A DNA stretch of 23,092 nucleotides from JAKVJE01 sp047722305 (GCA_047722305.1 JBDNYM010000040.1:1-23092), one strand, 5' to 3'. Shown: positions 14,320-21,747, numbered from the stretch's first letter. Notes: generated by a model not told the origin, from the letters alone. Made by a program: numbers and translations.

Positions 14320-14993
14320 TGGCCCGCGGGCGCCGGCCAGGACCTGGCACGACGCGCGATCAGGTGCTGGCGGCGGCCACGGACCTGTTCGCGCGGCGCG
14401 GTTTCGAGGGGACGACCATCCGGGCCATCGCAGAGGCGGCGGGGGTGGACCCGGCGATGGTCGGCCACTACTTCGGCACCAAGGACGAACTGTTCCGCGC
14501 GGTGATCGGTGCGCCGCTGTTCCCGGAGACCGTGCTGCCGATCGACGGCAGTGTGCCGAGAGAGCGCCTCGGTGCGGAGCTCTTGCGCCGGGTGCTGGCG
14601 GTGTGGGAGTCGCCGGCCGGAGCCGCCGTGCTCGCCGTCGCGCGCAGCGCGGTGCAGGACGAGCGCTTCGGCGGACTGGTGCGGGAGTTCCTCTTCCGTC
14701 ACGCGGTCGGGCCGGTGGTGGCGCAGGTCGAGTCCGACCCGGCGCGCGCCCAACGGCGGGCGGCGCTGGTGCTCAGCCAGTTCGCCGGGTTGCTCGCGAC
14801 CCGGTACCTGGTGCGCGTGGAGCCGCTGGCGTCGGCCGCCCATGAACAGGTGGTCGACTGGATCGCCCCGACGCTGCAGCGCTACCTCACCGGGGACCTG
14901 GACGGTGCGGCGGGGGACCTGGATGACCCGGATGCGGGCGCTCCCGCCGATTCAGGCGACCTGCGCGACCCCCCCGAGCGGCGAGGGGAGTGA
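14319..14993 (+). CDS. TetR-family regulator of the ABC exporter operon
   Basis: A 224-residue TetR-family repressor and the last gene of the ABC exporter operon; its ATG shares one base with the ATPase stop (TGATG). The helix-turn-helix is at about residues 31-52 (TIRAIAEAAGVDPAMVGHYFGTKDEL). The ligand-binding half has helices around AGAAVLAVARSAV, and the last 30 residues are an acidic, probably disordered tail rich in Asp and Gly. As the local regulator it is the likely reader of the twin operators at 11508-11548, which would make the operon self-regulating. The inducer is unknown. It meets the next gene tail to tail with a 61-nt gap, without a clear terminator (a weak GCCTC-N8-GAGGC stem at 15045-15062 only). 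Confidence 0.88.
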   Translation: MARGRRPGPGTTRDQVLAAATDLFARRGFEGTTIRAIAEAAGVDPAMVGHYFGTKDELFRAVIGAPLFPETVLPIDGSVPRERLGAELLRRVLAVWESPAGAAVLAVARSAVQDERFGGLVREFLFRHAVGPVVAQVESDPARAQRRAALVLSQFAGLLATRYLVRVEPLASAAHEQVVDWIAPTLQRYLTGDLDGAAGDLDDPDAGAPADSGDLRDPPERRGE

Positions 14994-15054
14994 ATGATCG
15001 AGGCGGTCTTCCATCTGGCTCGGCGTCCCGGCTCAGCGCCCTCGGCCTCGCGTC

Positions 15055-15669
15055 TCAGAGGCGGTCGAGCAGCTGCCGCATCGTCCCGAGGGTCTCGTGC
15101 AGGCGGTCGAGGAGCGGGGTTTCCTCAGATGCCCGATAGCAGAACGGCATGGCGGTGAAGACCAGCGCCATCGCCAAGTGGGCGGTCTCCGGGTCGGTCC
15201 GTTGGGCGGCGAGTTCGCGCAGCTGCTCGCGGTAGCTGCGCAGCATGGAAGACATCTCGTAGGCCAGCTCGGGGTCGACGGTCAGCAGCCGCTTGACCTG
15301 ACGGTGGTCGTCCGGGATGAGACCGGACGATTCGAGGGTGTCGGCGGCCAGGGCGCAGAGGTCGTTCAGCACGGTGCCGGTCCCGTCGAGGAAGCGCTCC
15401 CGCTGCGCCTGCCCGATCTCCAGGCTGGGGATGCCGATCACCGCCGCCGGTTTGGACGGGAAGTAGTTGAAGAACGTCCGCGGTGAGACCTCGGCCGCCT
15501 CGCAGATCTCCTTGACGGTGATCTCGGGGACGCCGCGCCGCAGGGCGAGGCGGAGCGCTACGGCGTGGATCCGCCTCGCCGTCTGCTGCTTCTTGCGCTC
15601 GCGCAGCGGCGTGGCGTCGCCGCCCGCGGTCGTCGTCCGGGGGCCGCCGTCTTTCCGGTCGCCATCCAT
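15055..15669 (-). CDS. TetR-family regulator paired with the DHA2 efflux pump
   Basis: A 204-residue TetR-family protein that follows the MFS pump gene after a 14-nt gap on the same strand, so the two are cotranscribed. It has a basic N-terminus (LRERKKQQTARRIH) and an HTH EITVKEICEAAEVSPRTFFNYFPSKPAAV near residues 49-77, then a ligand-binding half that ends in QLLDRL. The start at 15669 gives the usual 25-residue arm before helix 1; the in-frame upstream sequence is the reverse strand of the MFS gene and is not part of it. It probably represses the pump and itself through the palindrome in the pump promoter. The ligand is unknown. Confidence 0.86.
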   Translation of the reverse strand: MDGDRKDGGPRTTTAGGDATPLRERKKQQTARRIHAVALRLALRRGVPEITVKEICEAAEVSPRTFFNYFPSKPAAVIGIPSLEIGQAQRERFLDGTGTVLNDLCALAADTLESSGLIPDDHRQVKRLLTVDPELAYEMSSMLRSYREQLRELAAQRTDPETAHLAMALVFTAMPFCYRASEETPLLDRLHETLGTMRQLLDRL

Positions 15670-15683
15670 GATCGGTGCCGAAC

Positions 15684-17762
15684 CTACTCCCGGGCTCCGA
15701 CGGGCTCTCGGGCGGGGGCGTCCGGAGCGTCGTCGTCGGCCGCTGGGGCCGCGGCATCCTCCGGCTCGGGTGCCCCACCCGCGGCTCCGGCAGGCGGGGT
15801 CCCGGCCGAGTCCGCCTGTTCCTGCAGGCCGGAGTGCGAGCGCAGCTCGGGCACATGGAAGAACCAGCTCAGGACGAAGGCGAGCAGCAGCACGCCGAAC
15901 GCGGTCCAGTAGATGGCCAGCGACGAGGTGGTGAAACCCTGCAGGAAGGGCCGGGCGAGTGCTGGGGTCGCCCCGTTGAGGAACGAGGTGTCCGAGGTGC
16001 TGCTGCTGGTGGCGTGCGCCGTCTCCGAGCCGTTCTTCTTCAGCTGGGAGACGAGCTTGGGCGTCACCTGGTCGACGATGCGCTGGCGCTGGGCGGCGTT
16101 CGAGTAGTCGATGACCACCCGGTCGCCCTGCACGGTGGCGTGCGCCGCGTGTGCGACCTCGGTGAGCACGGCCTGGTGCGCCTCGGGGCTGAGCCCGTGC
16201 GCCCCGGCGGCTTCGGCCTGGGCGGTGGCCGCGGCGAGCGCCTGCTGCGTGCCCTGGTCGAGCCCGTCCTGCACCTGGGCCTCCACCTTCGAGGTGATCG
16301 GCGTCCAGATCTGCTTCATGATGGCCCGGTTGTGGTGTTGCTGCGCGATCGAGGGGGTCATGGCTGCATTCAGGGCGGCGCTCATGTCGTTCTCGTTCTG
16401 CATGGCGGTCTGGATGTTGCCGGGCATCGTCGAGAACAGGACCGACAGCAGGATCGCGGTGCCGAGGGTGCCGCCGATCTGCCGGAAGAAGGTGGCGGCC
16501 GAGGTGGCGACGCCCATGTCCGTGACCGGAACCGAGTTCTGGCTGGCGAGGACCAGCGACTGCATGAGTTGTCCCAGTCCGAGGCCGATCAGGAACATGC
16601 CGCCGGCCAGGAACCAGTACGAGCTGTCCGCCCGGATGAAGGTGAGGTACAGGAAGCCGCCGCCGGTGAATGCGGTCCCGATGACCGGGTAGATGCGGTA
16701 GCGGCCCGTGCGCGAGATGAGCTGCCCGGAGATGATCGACGCGATCATCAGCCCGGCGATCATGGGCAGGGTGGCGAAGCCGGCCTGGGTCGGATTCATG
16801 CCGAGCACGATCTGCAGGTAGAGGGGAAGGGTCATCATGGCCCCGAACATCCCGAAGCCGACCAGGAACCCGAGCACGGTGGCCATCGAGAACACGCCGG
16901 AACGGAACAGGCCGAGGGGAATGATCGCATCCCGCCCCATGAGGGATTCGATGATGATGAATGCGGCCATGCCGATGGCGCCGATCACGAAGCAGCTGAT
17001 GGAGGCGACGGAGGTCCACCCCCAGGTGCGGCCCTGCTCCGCCACCAGCAGCAGCGGGACGAGGGCGACGACGACGGCCGCGGCGCCCCACCAGTCCACG
17101 CGCACCCGGCGCTCGCCGAAGCGGGGCAGGCGCAGGAAAGCGGTGACCATGAGCCAGGCGATGACGCCGATGGGGACGTTGATCAGGAAGATCCAGCGCC
17201 AGCCGGAGATCCAGAGGATCTGCGCGGTGCCGGCGAACAGTCCGCCCACCAGCGGCCCGACCAGCGCGGAGACGCCGAACACCGACAGGAAGTAGCCCTG
17301 GTACTTGGCGCGCTCGCGGGGGGCGAGGATGTCGCCCATGATCGCCAGCGGCAACGACATGAGCCCGCCGGCGCCGATGCCCTGGAAGGCGCGGAAGGCG
17401 GCCAGCATGTACATCGACGTCGAGAACGACGAGAGCAGCGAGCCGAGCACGAACACGCCGATCGAGAACAGGTAGAGCGGCCGTCGGCCGAAGATGTCCG
17501 AGAGCTTGCCGTAGATCGGAGTCGCGATCGTGGAGGTGATCAGGAAGGCGGTGGTCACCCATGCCTGCTGATCGAGCCCGTGCAGGTCGTCGCCGATGGT
17601 CCGGATCGCCGTGCCGACGACGGTCTGGTCGAGCGACGACAGGAACATCCCCGCCATGAGGCCATAGAGCACCAGCATGATCTGGCGGTGGGTCATGACC
17701 GGATGTGCGGGGGTCCCGGGAAGGGCGGAGGCCCCGCGGACGGGTGCGGCGGTTGCGGACAT
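15684..17762 (-). CDS. DHA2-family MFS drug exporter with a large loop before the last helix
   Basis: A 692-residue, 14-helix MFS exporter of the EmrB/QacA (DHA2) type. TM1 has the family motif LDQTVVGTAIRTIGDDL (44-60); motif A is GKLSDIFGRRP (85-95); the motif-C-like turn is GVSALVGPLVGG (163-174). It is longer than the usual ~480-550 residues because of a loop of about 165 residues (roughly 446-612) between TM13 and TM14, predicted outside the cell and rich in Gln, Ala and His, and a ~50-residue acidic Ala/Pro/Glu tail after TM14. Such an insert occurs in some actinobacterial DHA2 pumps. The RBS GAGGAG lies before the ATG. It likely expels hydrophobic, cationic drugs by proton antiport; the substrate is not certain. 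Confidence 0.92.
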   Translation of the reverse strand: MSATAAPVRGASALPGTPAHPVMTHRQIMLVLYGLMAGMFLSSLDQTVVGTAIRTIGDDLHGLDQQAWVTTAFLITSTIATPIYGKLSDIFGRRPLYLFSIGVFVLGSLLSSFSTSMYMLAAFRAFQGIGAGGLMSLPLAIMGDILAPRERAKYQGYFLSVFGVSALVGPLVGGLFAGTAQILWISGWRWIFLINVPIGVIAWLMVTAFLRLPRFGERRVRVDWWGAAAVVVALVPLLLVAEQGRTWGWTSVASISCFVIGAIGMAAFIIIESLMGRDAIIPLGLFRSGVFSMATVLGFLVGFGMFGAMMTLPLYLQIVLGMNPTQAGFATLPMIAGLMIASIISGQLISRTGRYRIYPVIGTAFTGGGFLYLTFIRADSSYWFLAGGMFLIGLGLGQLMQSLVLASQNSVPVTDMGVATSAATFFRQIGGTLGTAILLSVLFSTMPGNIQTAMQNENDMSAALNAAMTPSIAQQHHNRAIMKQIWTPITSKVEAQVQDGLDQGTQQALAAATAQAEAAGAHGLSPEAHQAVLTEVAHAAHATVQGDRVVIDYSNAAQRQRIVDQVTPKLVSQLKKNGSETAHATSSSTSDTSFLNGATPALARPFLQGFTTSSLAIYWTAFGVLLLAFVLSWFFHVPELRSHSGLQEQADSAGTPPAGAAGGAPEPEDAAAPAADDDAPDAPAREPVGARE

Positions 17763-17840
17763 CGAACTCCTCGAATCGCGTGCCGGCGGAGCGGCCGGAT
17801 GGCGGTCGACGGAGGGGCACAGAAAATTGCAGCGAGTGAT

Positions 17841-17869
17841 TTTTTACACCCTGTGCAAGTTTTATTCAA
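17841..17869 (-). promoter_or_regulatory. Promoter and operator of the DHA2 pump operon
   Basis: On the minus strand a -35 TTGAAT (17864-17869) and a -10 TAAAAA (17841-17846) are separated by exactly 17 bp. Across most of the spacer and into the -10 lies the inverted repeat TTGCAC-AGG-GTGTAA (17844-17858), arms matching at 5 of 6 positions. A repressor there would block RNA polymerase directly. The cotranscribed TetR at 15055 is the likely ligand. The region is AT-rich relative to its surroundings. Confidence 0.6.
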
Positions 17870-17913
17870 GTGCCGTGCGGCGATCCGCTGCGGGGTGGCC
17901 GCAACGGATGGCG

Positions 17914-18636
17914 TCAGCCGGTGGCGCCGACCTCCTCGGGGCGGATCGTGCCGTCGGTGATCGAATACAGCGCATCCACATAGCGTTCGAGTCGCGTGTC
18001 GTGCGTGACGACGACGATGGTCTTGCCGGTGGCATGAGTGAGGTCGCGGAAGATCTCCATGACCTCGAAAGCGCGGTCCGTGTCGAGCGCGGCGGTCGGT
18101 TCGTCGGCCAGCACGATCTTCGGGTCGGCATACAGTGCGCGGGCGATCGCGACCCGCTGCCGCTGGCCGCCGCTGAGCGCCTCGGGGTACTTGCCGATCA
18201 GCTGTTCGATGCCGAGGCGCTCCAGCACCGCGGCGAAGGCGTCATCCGCCAGGTTCGGCGTCCGTTTCACCCGGCGGACCAGCTCGAACTGCTCGGCGAC
18301 GGTCAGATAGGGCACGAGGCTGTAGGTCTGCAGCACGAACCCGATCGTGTTCAGCCGCAGCTGCTCTCGTCGGCGAGCGGACAGATCCTGGTACGGCTCG
18401 CCGTCGAGGGAGATGGCCCCTGACGTGGGGGACTGGAGCCCGCCCATGACCTGCAGGAAGGTGCTCTTGCCCGACCCGGACGGCCCGACGACGGCGATGA
18501 GCTGTCCGCGCTCAGCGGTGAAGTCGACGTCACGGAGAGCCTCGACTCGGCTGTCCCGGGTCTGGAACACCTTGGAGACCCGTGTCAGCTCGATGGCGGG
18601 TGCGTCGTGCGGTGCAGTGGCGTTCGGTGCGTTCAT
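17914..18636 (-). CDS. hrtA: ABC transporter ATPase of an FtsX-type exporter (HrtA-like)
   Basis: A 240-residue ATPase of the MacB/LolD/HrtA class. Walker A GPSGSGKST, Q-loop in GFVLQTYSLVPYLTV, signature LSGGQRQRVAIARAL, Walker B IVLADEPTAALD and the H-loop VVVTHD are all canonical. It powers the permease encoded just upstream on the same strand: only 1 nt separates the permease stop from this ATG, with GGAGGGAG inside the permease end as RBS. Together with the TetR gene the order TetR-permease-ATPase matches hrtRBA of Lactococcus lactis, a heme exporter. The gene symbol rests on that arrangement and overall resemblance. Other FtsX-type exporters (peptides, lipoproteins) have similar ATPases, so the substrate is the uncertain part. 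Confidence 0.7.
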   Translation of the reverse strand: MNAPNATAPHDAPAIELTRVSKVFQTRDSRVEALRDVDFTAERGQLIAVVGPSGSGKSTFLQVMGGLQSPTSGAISLDGEPYQDLSARRREQLRLNTIGFVLQTYSLVPYLTVAEQFELVRRVKRTPNLADDAFAAVLERLGIEQLIGKYPEALSGGQRQRVAIARALYADPKIVLADEPTAALDTDRAFEVMEIFRDLTHATGKTIVVVTHDTRLERYVDALYSITDGTIRPEEVGATG

Positions 18637-18637
18637 G

Positions 18638-19726
18638 TCAGCTCCCTCCCACGATGGCGACGGGGTCGATGCGCACGATGGTGCGCACGGAGGCCAGCGA
18701 GCCGATCACCGACATGATGAGCAGCAGGAGGGCGGCTGCGGCCAGCAGAGGGAGATCGAAACTCATCGGCACCGTCGACGGGACGGCCACCGCGGTGATC
18801 GCGGTGAGTGCGCCGCCGACGGCGACCCCGGCGGCCGTGACGAGCACCGCCTGCCCGATCGTGTTCTGCACGAGGTAGCGGGTGAGGATGCCCTGCACCT
18901 TCAGCACGGCGAAGCTCGGGATCTTCTGCATTGTCAGGATGGACAGGAAGATGGCGATGACCACCAGCGTGATGGCGAAGAGGAAGCCGATCATGAATTC
19001 GAAGGTGAGGTTCTGCGCACGGTAGCCGGGGAGCTTGCCGATGAACGCGTCCATCGTCAGCCGCGCGGTGCCCCGCGGCAGCGCCGTCGGGACGTCGCCC
19101 TGGAAGACCACGGCGCTCGCCGCCAGCGCCTCCCCGGACTGGGCTGCGGCCGGCGCGGCGCCGCTCTTCAGCGTGCGCCAGGTGGCCAGCGTCGTGTAGA
19201 TCACCGGCGCCACGCTGAGCTTGGCTCGCTCGGTGAAGCCGACGATCGTGAGCTTCGGCCCGGAGCCGCCCACCGAGATCGCATCGCCCAAGCGGTAGCC
19301 GGCGTCGCGCAGCCCGGTATCGACGATGGCGTCGTGCGCCTGGAGCCGCTTCTCGCCGGCGGAGACCTGCAGCTGACGGAAGACGAACTCGTCCGGGTCG
19401 ATGCCGAGCAGCTGGGCGGAGGCTTTTTGGCGTCCGGAGCCGTCGGCGGTCACCGCGAGCTGCCCGATCCGCGCCGCCCGACCGCCGGTGGCGAGGCTGG
19501 AGGCCTGCTGGGCGCTGAGCGACGATTGCGACAGGCTGCCGTTGGCCTCGCTGCTCAGCACGATCGCCTGTGCGCGCCAGGAGTCGATGGCCTGCCGGTT
19601 GGAGCCGGCGAGGCCGGAGGCCAGTGCGGTGAGCACGAAGATGAGATAGCTGATCAGCGCGATCATGACGACGATCAGGGCGAAGCGCGGCTTGCTGTGC
19701 CGCATCTCTCTAAGCGCGAGGAACAT
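18638..19726 (-). CDS. hrtB: FtsX-like ABC transporter permease (HrtB-like)
   Basis: A 362-residue permease with a four-helix FtsX/MacB layout: one helix near residues 16-38, an extracytoplasmic domain of about 170-200 residues, then three helices in the C-terminal 140 residues (MIGFLFAITLVVIAIFLSIL; an Ala/Val-rich helix; and AAALLLLIMSVIGSLASVR). The N-terminus MFLALREMRHSKPRFALI closely resembles HrtB/DevC-type permeases, where a short charged segment precedes helix 1. Heme exporters of this class expel heme from the membrane. The ATG overlaps the end of the TetR gene by 17 nt, so all three genes are translationally coupled. The substrate is inferred only from operon form and the regulator. 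Confidence 0.72.
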   Translation of the reverse strand: MFLALREMRHSKPRFALIVVMIALISYLIFVLTALASGLAGSNRQAIDSWRAQAIVLSSEANGSLSQSSLSAQQASSLATGGRAARIGQLAVTADGSGRQKASAQLLGIDPDEFVFRQLQVSAGEKRLQAHDAIVDTGLRDAGYRLGDAISVGGSGPKLTIVGFTERAKLSVAPVIYTTLATWRTLKSGAAPAAAQSGEALAASAVVFQGDVPTALPRGTARLTMDAFIGKLPGYRAQNLTFEFMIGFLFAITLVVIAIFLSILTMQKIPSFAVLKVQGILTRYLVQNTIGQAVLVTAAGVAVGGALTAITAVAVPSTVPMSFDLPLLAAAALLLLIMSVIGSLASVRTIVRIDPVAIVGGS

Positions 19727-20360
19727 GGGGTCTCGCCTCCTGGAGGAGTCCGGCGCGAAGGAGGTCGAGCACCGTGGCGAAGTCCGACATGACGGCGTCG
19801 GCGGGGCGGCCCGCCAGCACGTCCTGGATGCACTGGTGGCTGACCTGCATCAGCAGGGCGACGACCACGGCCGTCCGGTGGTCGTCGTGCAGCTCGTGCC
19901 CGTCGACCACGAGGGGGTGTCCGGCGAGGAAGTGCTCGGGGCGCTCGTCGGCGGCCGGAGTCGGGGAGGCCGGCGTCGTGTCGTTCCTCTGGCAGGCGAG
20001 GTGGCTCTCGTTGACCTGCCAGTGGAGGCGGAACAGATCGCGGTAGGGCGAGCCGCTCATCTGCCGGGCTACGCCGAAGGTGTAGTCGTAGACGGCCGCG
20101 AGCGAATCTTCGGGGCGGCGCTCCCAGGCGTCGACGAGGCCGCCGTGGATCTCGCCGAGCGCGATGCCGAGCAGATGCCGATAGGCGTCCGCCAGATCGG
20201 CGAAGTAGACGTAGAAGGCGCCCCGGGCGATGCCGGCGTCGTGGACGATGCGGGCCACCTGCGCCTCGGCGAGCGGATGGACGGAGAACTCGTGCAGCAG
20301 CGCATCCTCGATGCGGCGGCGCTTGTCCGGCTTGAGGCTGGTGAAGGTGGCGCTTGGCAT
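19710..20360 (-). CDS. hrtR: TetR-family regulator, HrtR-like heme sensor candidate
   Basis: A 216-residue TetR-family protein, first gene of the TetR-permease-ATPase operon. The N-terminal HTH region (SLKPDKRRRIEDALLHEF, then RIVHDAGIARGAFYVYFADLADAY at residues 38-60) resembles L. lactis HrtR as I remember it. HrtR binds heme through His72 and His149; here residue 72 is also His (in GEIHGG), and His148 lies in AGHPLVV, one residue off the second ligand by simple numbering. The ligand half is rich in His (113, 120, 143, 148, 155, 158, 161), which fits metal or heme sensing but does not prove it. GAGGAGG is the RBS, 7 nt before the ATG. Two matching operators lie upstream. Confidence 0.62.
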   Translation of the reverse strand: MPSATFTSLKPDKRRRIEDALLHEFSVHPLAEAQVARIVHDAGIARGAFYVYFADLADAYRHLLGIALGEIHGGLVDAWERRPEDSLAAVYDYTFGVARQMSGSPYRDLFRLHWQVNESHLACQRNDTTPASPTPAADERPEHFLAGHPLVVDGHELHDDHRTAVVVALLMQVSHQCIQDVLAGRPADAVMSDFATVLDLLRAGLLQEARPHVPRA

Positions 20361-20405
20361 CCGTGACCTCCTCGGCGGACGGCGGGTGAGGTCCTGTCGG
20401 CCCGA

Positions 20406-20457
20406 ATTGACACCATGTCAATAATGCTACGCTAATGCGGAAATGACACTGCGTCAA
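20406..20457 (-). promoter_or_regulatory. hrt-like operon promoter with two HrtR-type operators
   Basis: On the minus strand -35 TTGACG (20452-20457) and -10 TAGCGT (20429-20434) are 17 bp apart. Operator A is ATTGACA-CCA-TGTCAAT (20406-20422), a perfect 7-bp-arm palindrome just downstream of the expected start site. Operator B is ATGACACTGCGTCAA (20443-20457), overlapping the -35, with arms TGACA/CGTCA that differ at one base from perfect symmetry. Their shared core TGACA-N3-yGTCA is close to the 15-nt palindrome reported for L. lactis HrtR (TGACAC-x-GTGTCA form, from memory). Confidence 0.65.
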
Positions 20458-20497
20458 CATCAAGCGGACAGAATGGGGACGGATGTCCGCCGGGCGA

Positions 20498-21160
20498 TCA
20501 TTCCGGCGGGACGCCCTGCGTCCGGCGGGTGCGTCCGAGCGCGACCTCGCGCCGCGCGGCCTCGAGAGCGGAGTCGAACGCGCCGTCGGGGTCGCGGAAG
20601 AGGCGCAGCGTCGCCGCAGCGTGCGTCCGCGCCGATTCGCTCCGCTGAAGAGCGCCGACTGCCCGCTGCAGCAGAGGGAGGCATATCTCTTCGCCCAGCC
20701 CCAGAAACGCGCGGCTGAGGCTCAGCTGCAGCTCCTCGCCGCCCCGGCCCAGCTGACCGAGCAGCTGTCCGCCCAGCTCGGTTCGCCGGTCGGCGGGCAC
20801 GAGGGCGACGGCGGCCCGCCAGGCGGCCTGGGAGACCTCGTCCTCCGGGTCGGAGATCAGGCGCGACACCACGGGGAACGCCCGTCGGTCGCCGATCTTC
20901 GACAGGGTGTGCAGCGCCTGGCTGCGGGCCTGGGCGAGATCGCGGTCGAGTTCGGCGACGACGGCCGGCACCGTCTGGGCGGGCGGCAGGCGGGTGATCG
21001 CCCAGGTGAGCATGTCCCTCACGAAGAAGTCGGGCTCGACGGCGCAGCGCTCCAGCAGCGCCGGCAGGTCGGCGGGGTCGGCCGCCGTACCGGCGGCGAG
21101 CGCCGCCTGCAGGCGCACCGACGACCGGGGGTCCTGGAACCAGGTGTTCAGGTCAGGCAT
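20498..21160 (-). CDS. HEAT-repeat protein
   Basis: A 220-residue soluble protein built from HEAT-like helical repeats: repeated VRLQAALAAG, FVRDMLTWAITRL, RSQALHTLSKIGD and SQAAWRAAVALVP units of about 30-40 residues. The CAVEPDFFVRDMLTWAI segment and the SQALHTLSKIGDRR segment are strongly familiar as a conserved actinobacterial family. To my memory relatives occur fused to a MerR-type HTH domain, so it may act together with the divergent HTH protein. A resemblance to HEAT-fold DNA glycosylases (AlkD) is possible from the fold alone, but I cannot see their catalytic signature. The AGAAAG before the ATG is a poor ribosome-binding site. It ends 137 nt before the TetR-permease-ATPase operon. 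Confidence 0.75.
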   Translation of the reverse strand: MPDLNTWFQDPRSSVRLQAALAAGTAADPADLPALLERCAVEPDFFVRDMLTWAITRLPPAQTVPAVVAELDRDLAQARSQALHTLSKIGDRRAFPVVSRLISDPEDEVSQAAWRAAVALVPADRRTELGGQLLGQLGRGGEELQLSLSRAFLGLGEEICLPLLQRAVGALQRSESARTHAAATLRLFRDPDGAFDSALEAARREVALGRTRRTQGVPPE

Positions 21161-21183
21161 TTGGGGGCTTTCTGCCGGGATGG

Positions 21184-21215
21184 ATATGTATATTTTGGGT
21201 AGTTTATATACATAT
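21184..21215. promoter_or_regulatory. AT-rich inverted repeat in the divergent HEAT/HTH promoter
   Basis: Perfect 10-bp arms ATATGTATAT (21184-21193) and ATATACATAT (21206-21215), 12 bp apart. The site is nearly symmetrically placed, 23 bp from the HEAT start and 25 bp from the HTH start, in a stretch far more AT-rich than anything near it. The arms contain -10-like sequences for both directions, so one bound regulator could shut both genes. The adjacent HTH protein is the likely ligand. Confidence 0.7.
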
Positions 21216-21240
21216 TCGTCAAGTGGAAGGTGTGAATGCG

Positions 21241-21723
21241 ATGGAACTTCTGAGCGTCGTCGATGTCGCGGCGCGGCTGCGACTGGACCCGCGCACGGTG
21301 CGCGCCTACATCCGTTCGGGGCGGCTGCCCGCCGTGCGGATCGGCAAGCAATACCGGATTCGGGCGGTCGACCTTGCGGCGTTCGTGCGGAATGGGCGTC
21401 ATGCCGCCGGCACCGTCGCCCCGGAGCCGGAGCCGGAGCCCGAGCCGGAGCCGTCGGAGAAGCTGAGGGAGGGACGACCGGCGGAATCGGGCCAGGTCTC
21501 CACGGATGCGGCCGTCGTCCTCCGGATCGACGCCGGCAGTACGCCGGCCCGAGATCGGCTGGTGCGGATGATGAACACCATCGGCTTCTCCGAGGGGGCG
21601 GCGATGCAAGTGATCGCGGAGCCGAGGTCGACGCGGCTGCGGGTGCTCGGCTCGGGATCGCTGGCCGCGGCGGCGGGCATGCTGGCCAATACCGCCGCCG
21701 CCCTGAAGGCGGTCGAGGGGTGA
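21241..21723 (+). CDS. Small HTH_17 (excisionase/MerR-like) DNA-binding protein with unknown C-terminal domain
   Basis: A 160-residue protein with three parts. Residues 1-49 are a winged-helix HTH_17 domain: LSVVDVAARLRLDPRTVRAYIRSGRLPAVRIGKQYRIRA in pieces, with RIGKQYRI as the wing. Residues 61-71 are a (Pro-Glu)5-Pro linker made of a hexanucleotide repeat. Residues about 80-160 are a domain I do not recognise, with VVLRIDAGS, IGFSEGAAMQVIAEP and GMLANTAAALKAVEG. The ATG at 21241 places LLSVVDVA at the normal start of the fold; a GTG at 21223 is an alternative. The domain usually occurs in excisionases or in small transcription factors; there is no phage gene nearby. It probably represses its own promoter and the divergent HEAT gene. 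Confidence 0.75.
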   Translation: MELLSVVDVAARLRLDPRTVRAYIRSGRLPAVRIGKQYRIRAVDLAAFVRNGRHAAGTVAPEPEPEPEPEPSEKLREGRPAESGQVSTDAAVVLRIDAGSTPARDRLVRMMNTIGFSEGAAMQVIAEPRSTRLRVLGSGSLAAAAGMLANTAAALKAVEG

Positions 21724-21732
21724 AAACGGCCG

Positions 21733-21747
21733 CGTGCCAGCGGCACG
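21733..21747 (+). terminator. Weak stem-loop after the HTH gene
   Basis: CGTGCC-AGC-GGCACG is a perfect 6-bp stem with a 3-nt loop, 9 nt after the HTH stop codon. The sequence that follows (GGTATCTTCTTC) is only mildly pyrimidine-rich, so it is at most a weak intrinsic terminator. Confidence 0.4.

Noticed and set aside
15055..17820. Very long minus-strand frame (921 codons) over the MFS and TetR genes
   Set aside because: Only its last 204 codons, from the ATG at 15669, are a TetR protein. The rest is Arg/Pro/His-rich and is the out-of-frame shadow of the MFS pump, whose own frame shows all DHA2 motifs.
15675..17960. Plus-strand frame of 761 codons opposite the MFS gene
   Set aside because: Composition (Gly/Glu/Asp/His-rich without domains) is typical of the antisense of a GC-rich gene, with no conserved motif.
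21241..21387. Phage excisionase or integration module
   Set aside because: The HTH_17 domain is of the excisionase type, but no integrase, attachment repeat or phage gene is nearby, and the protein is longer than excisionases. A transcription regulator is more likely.
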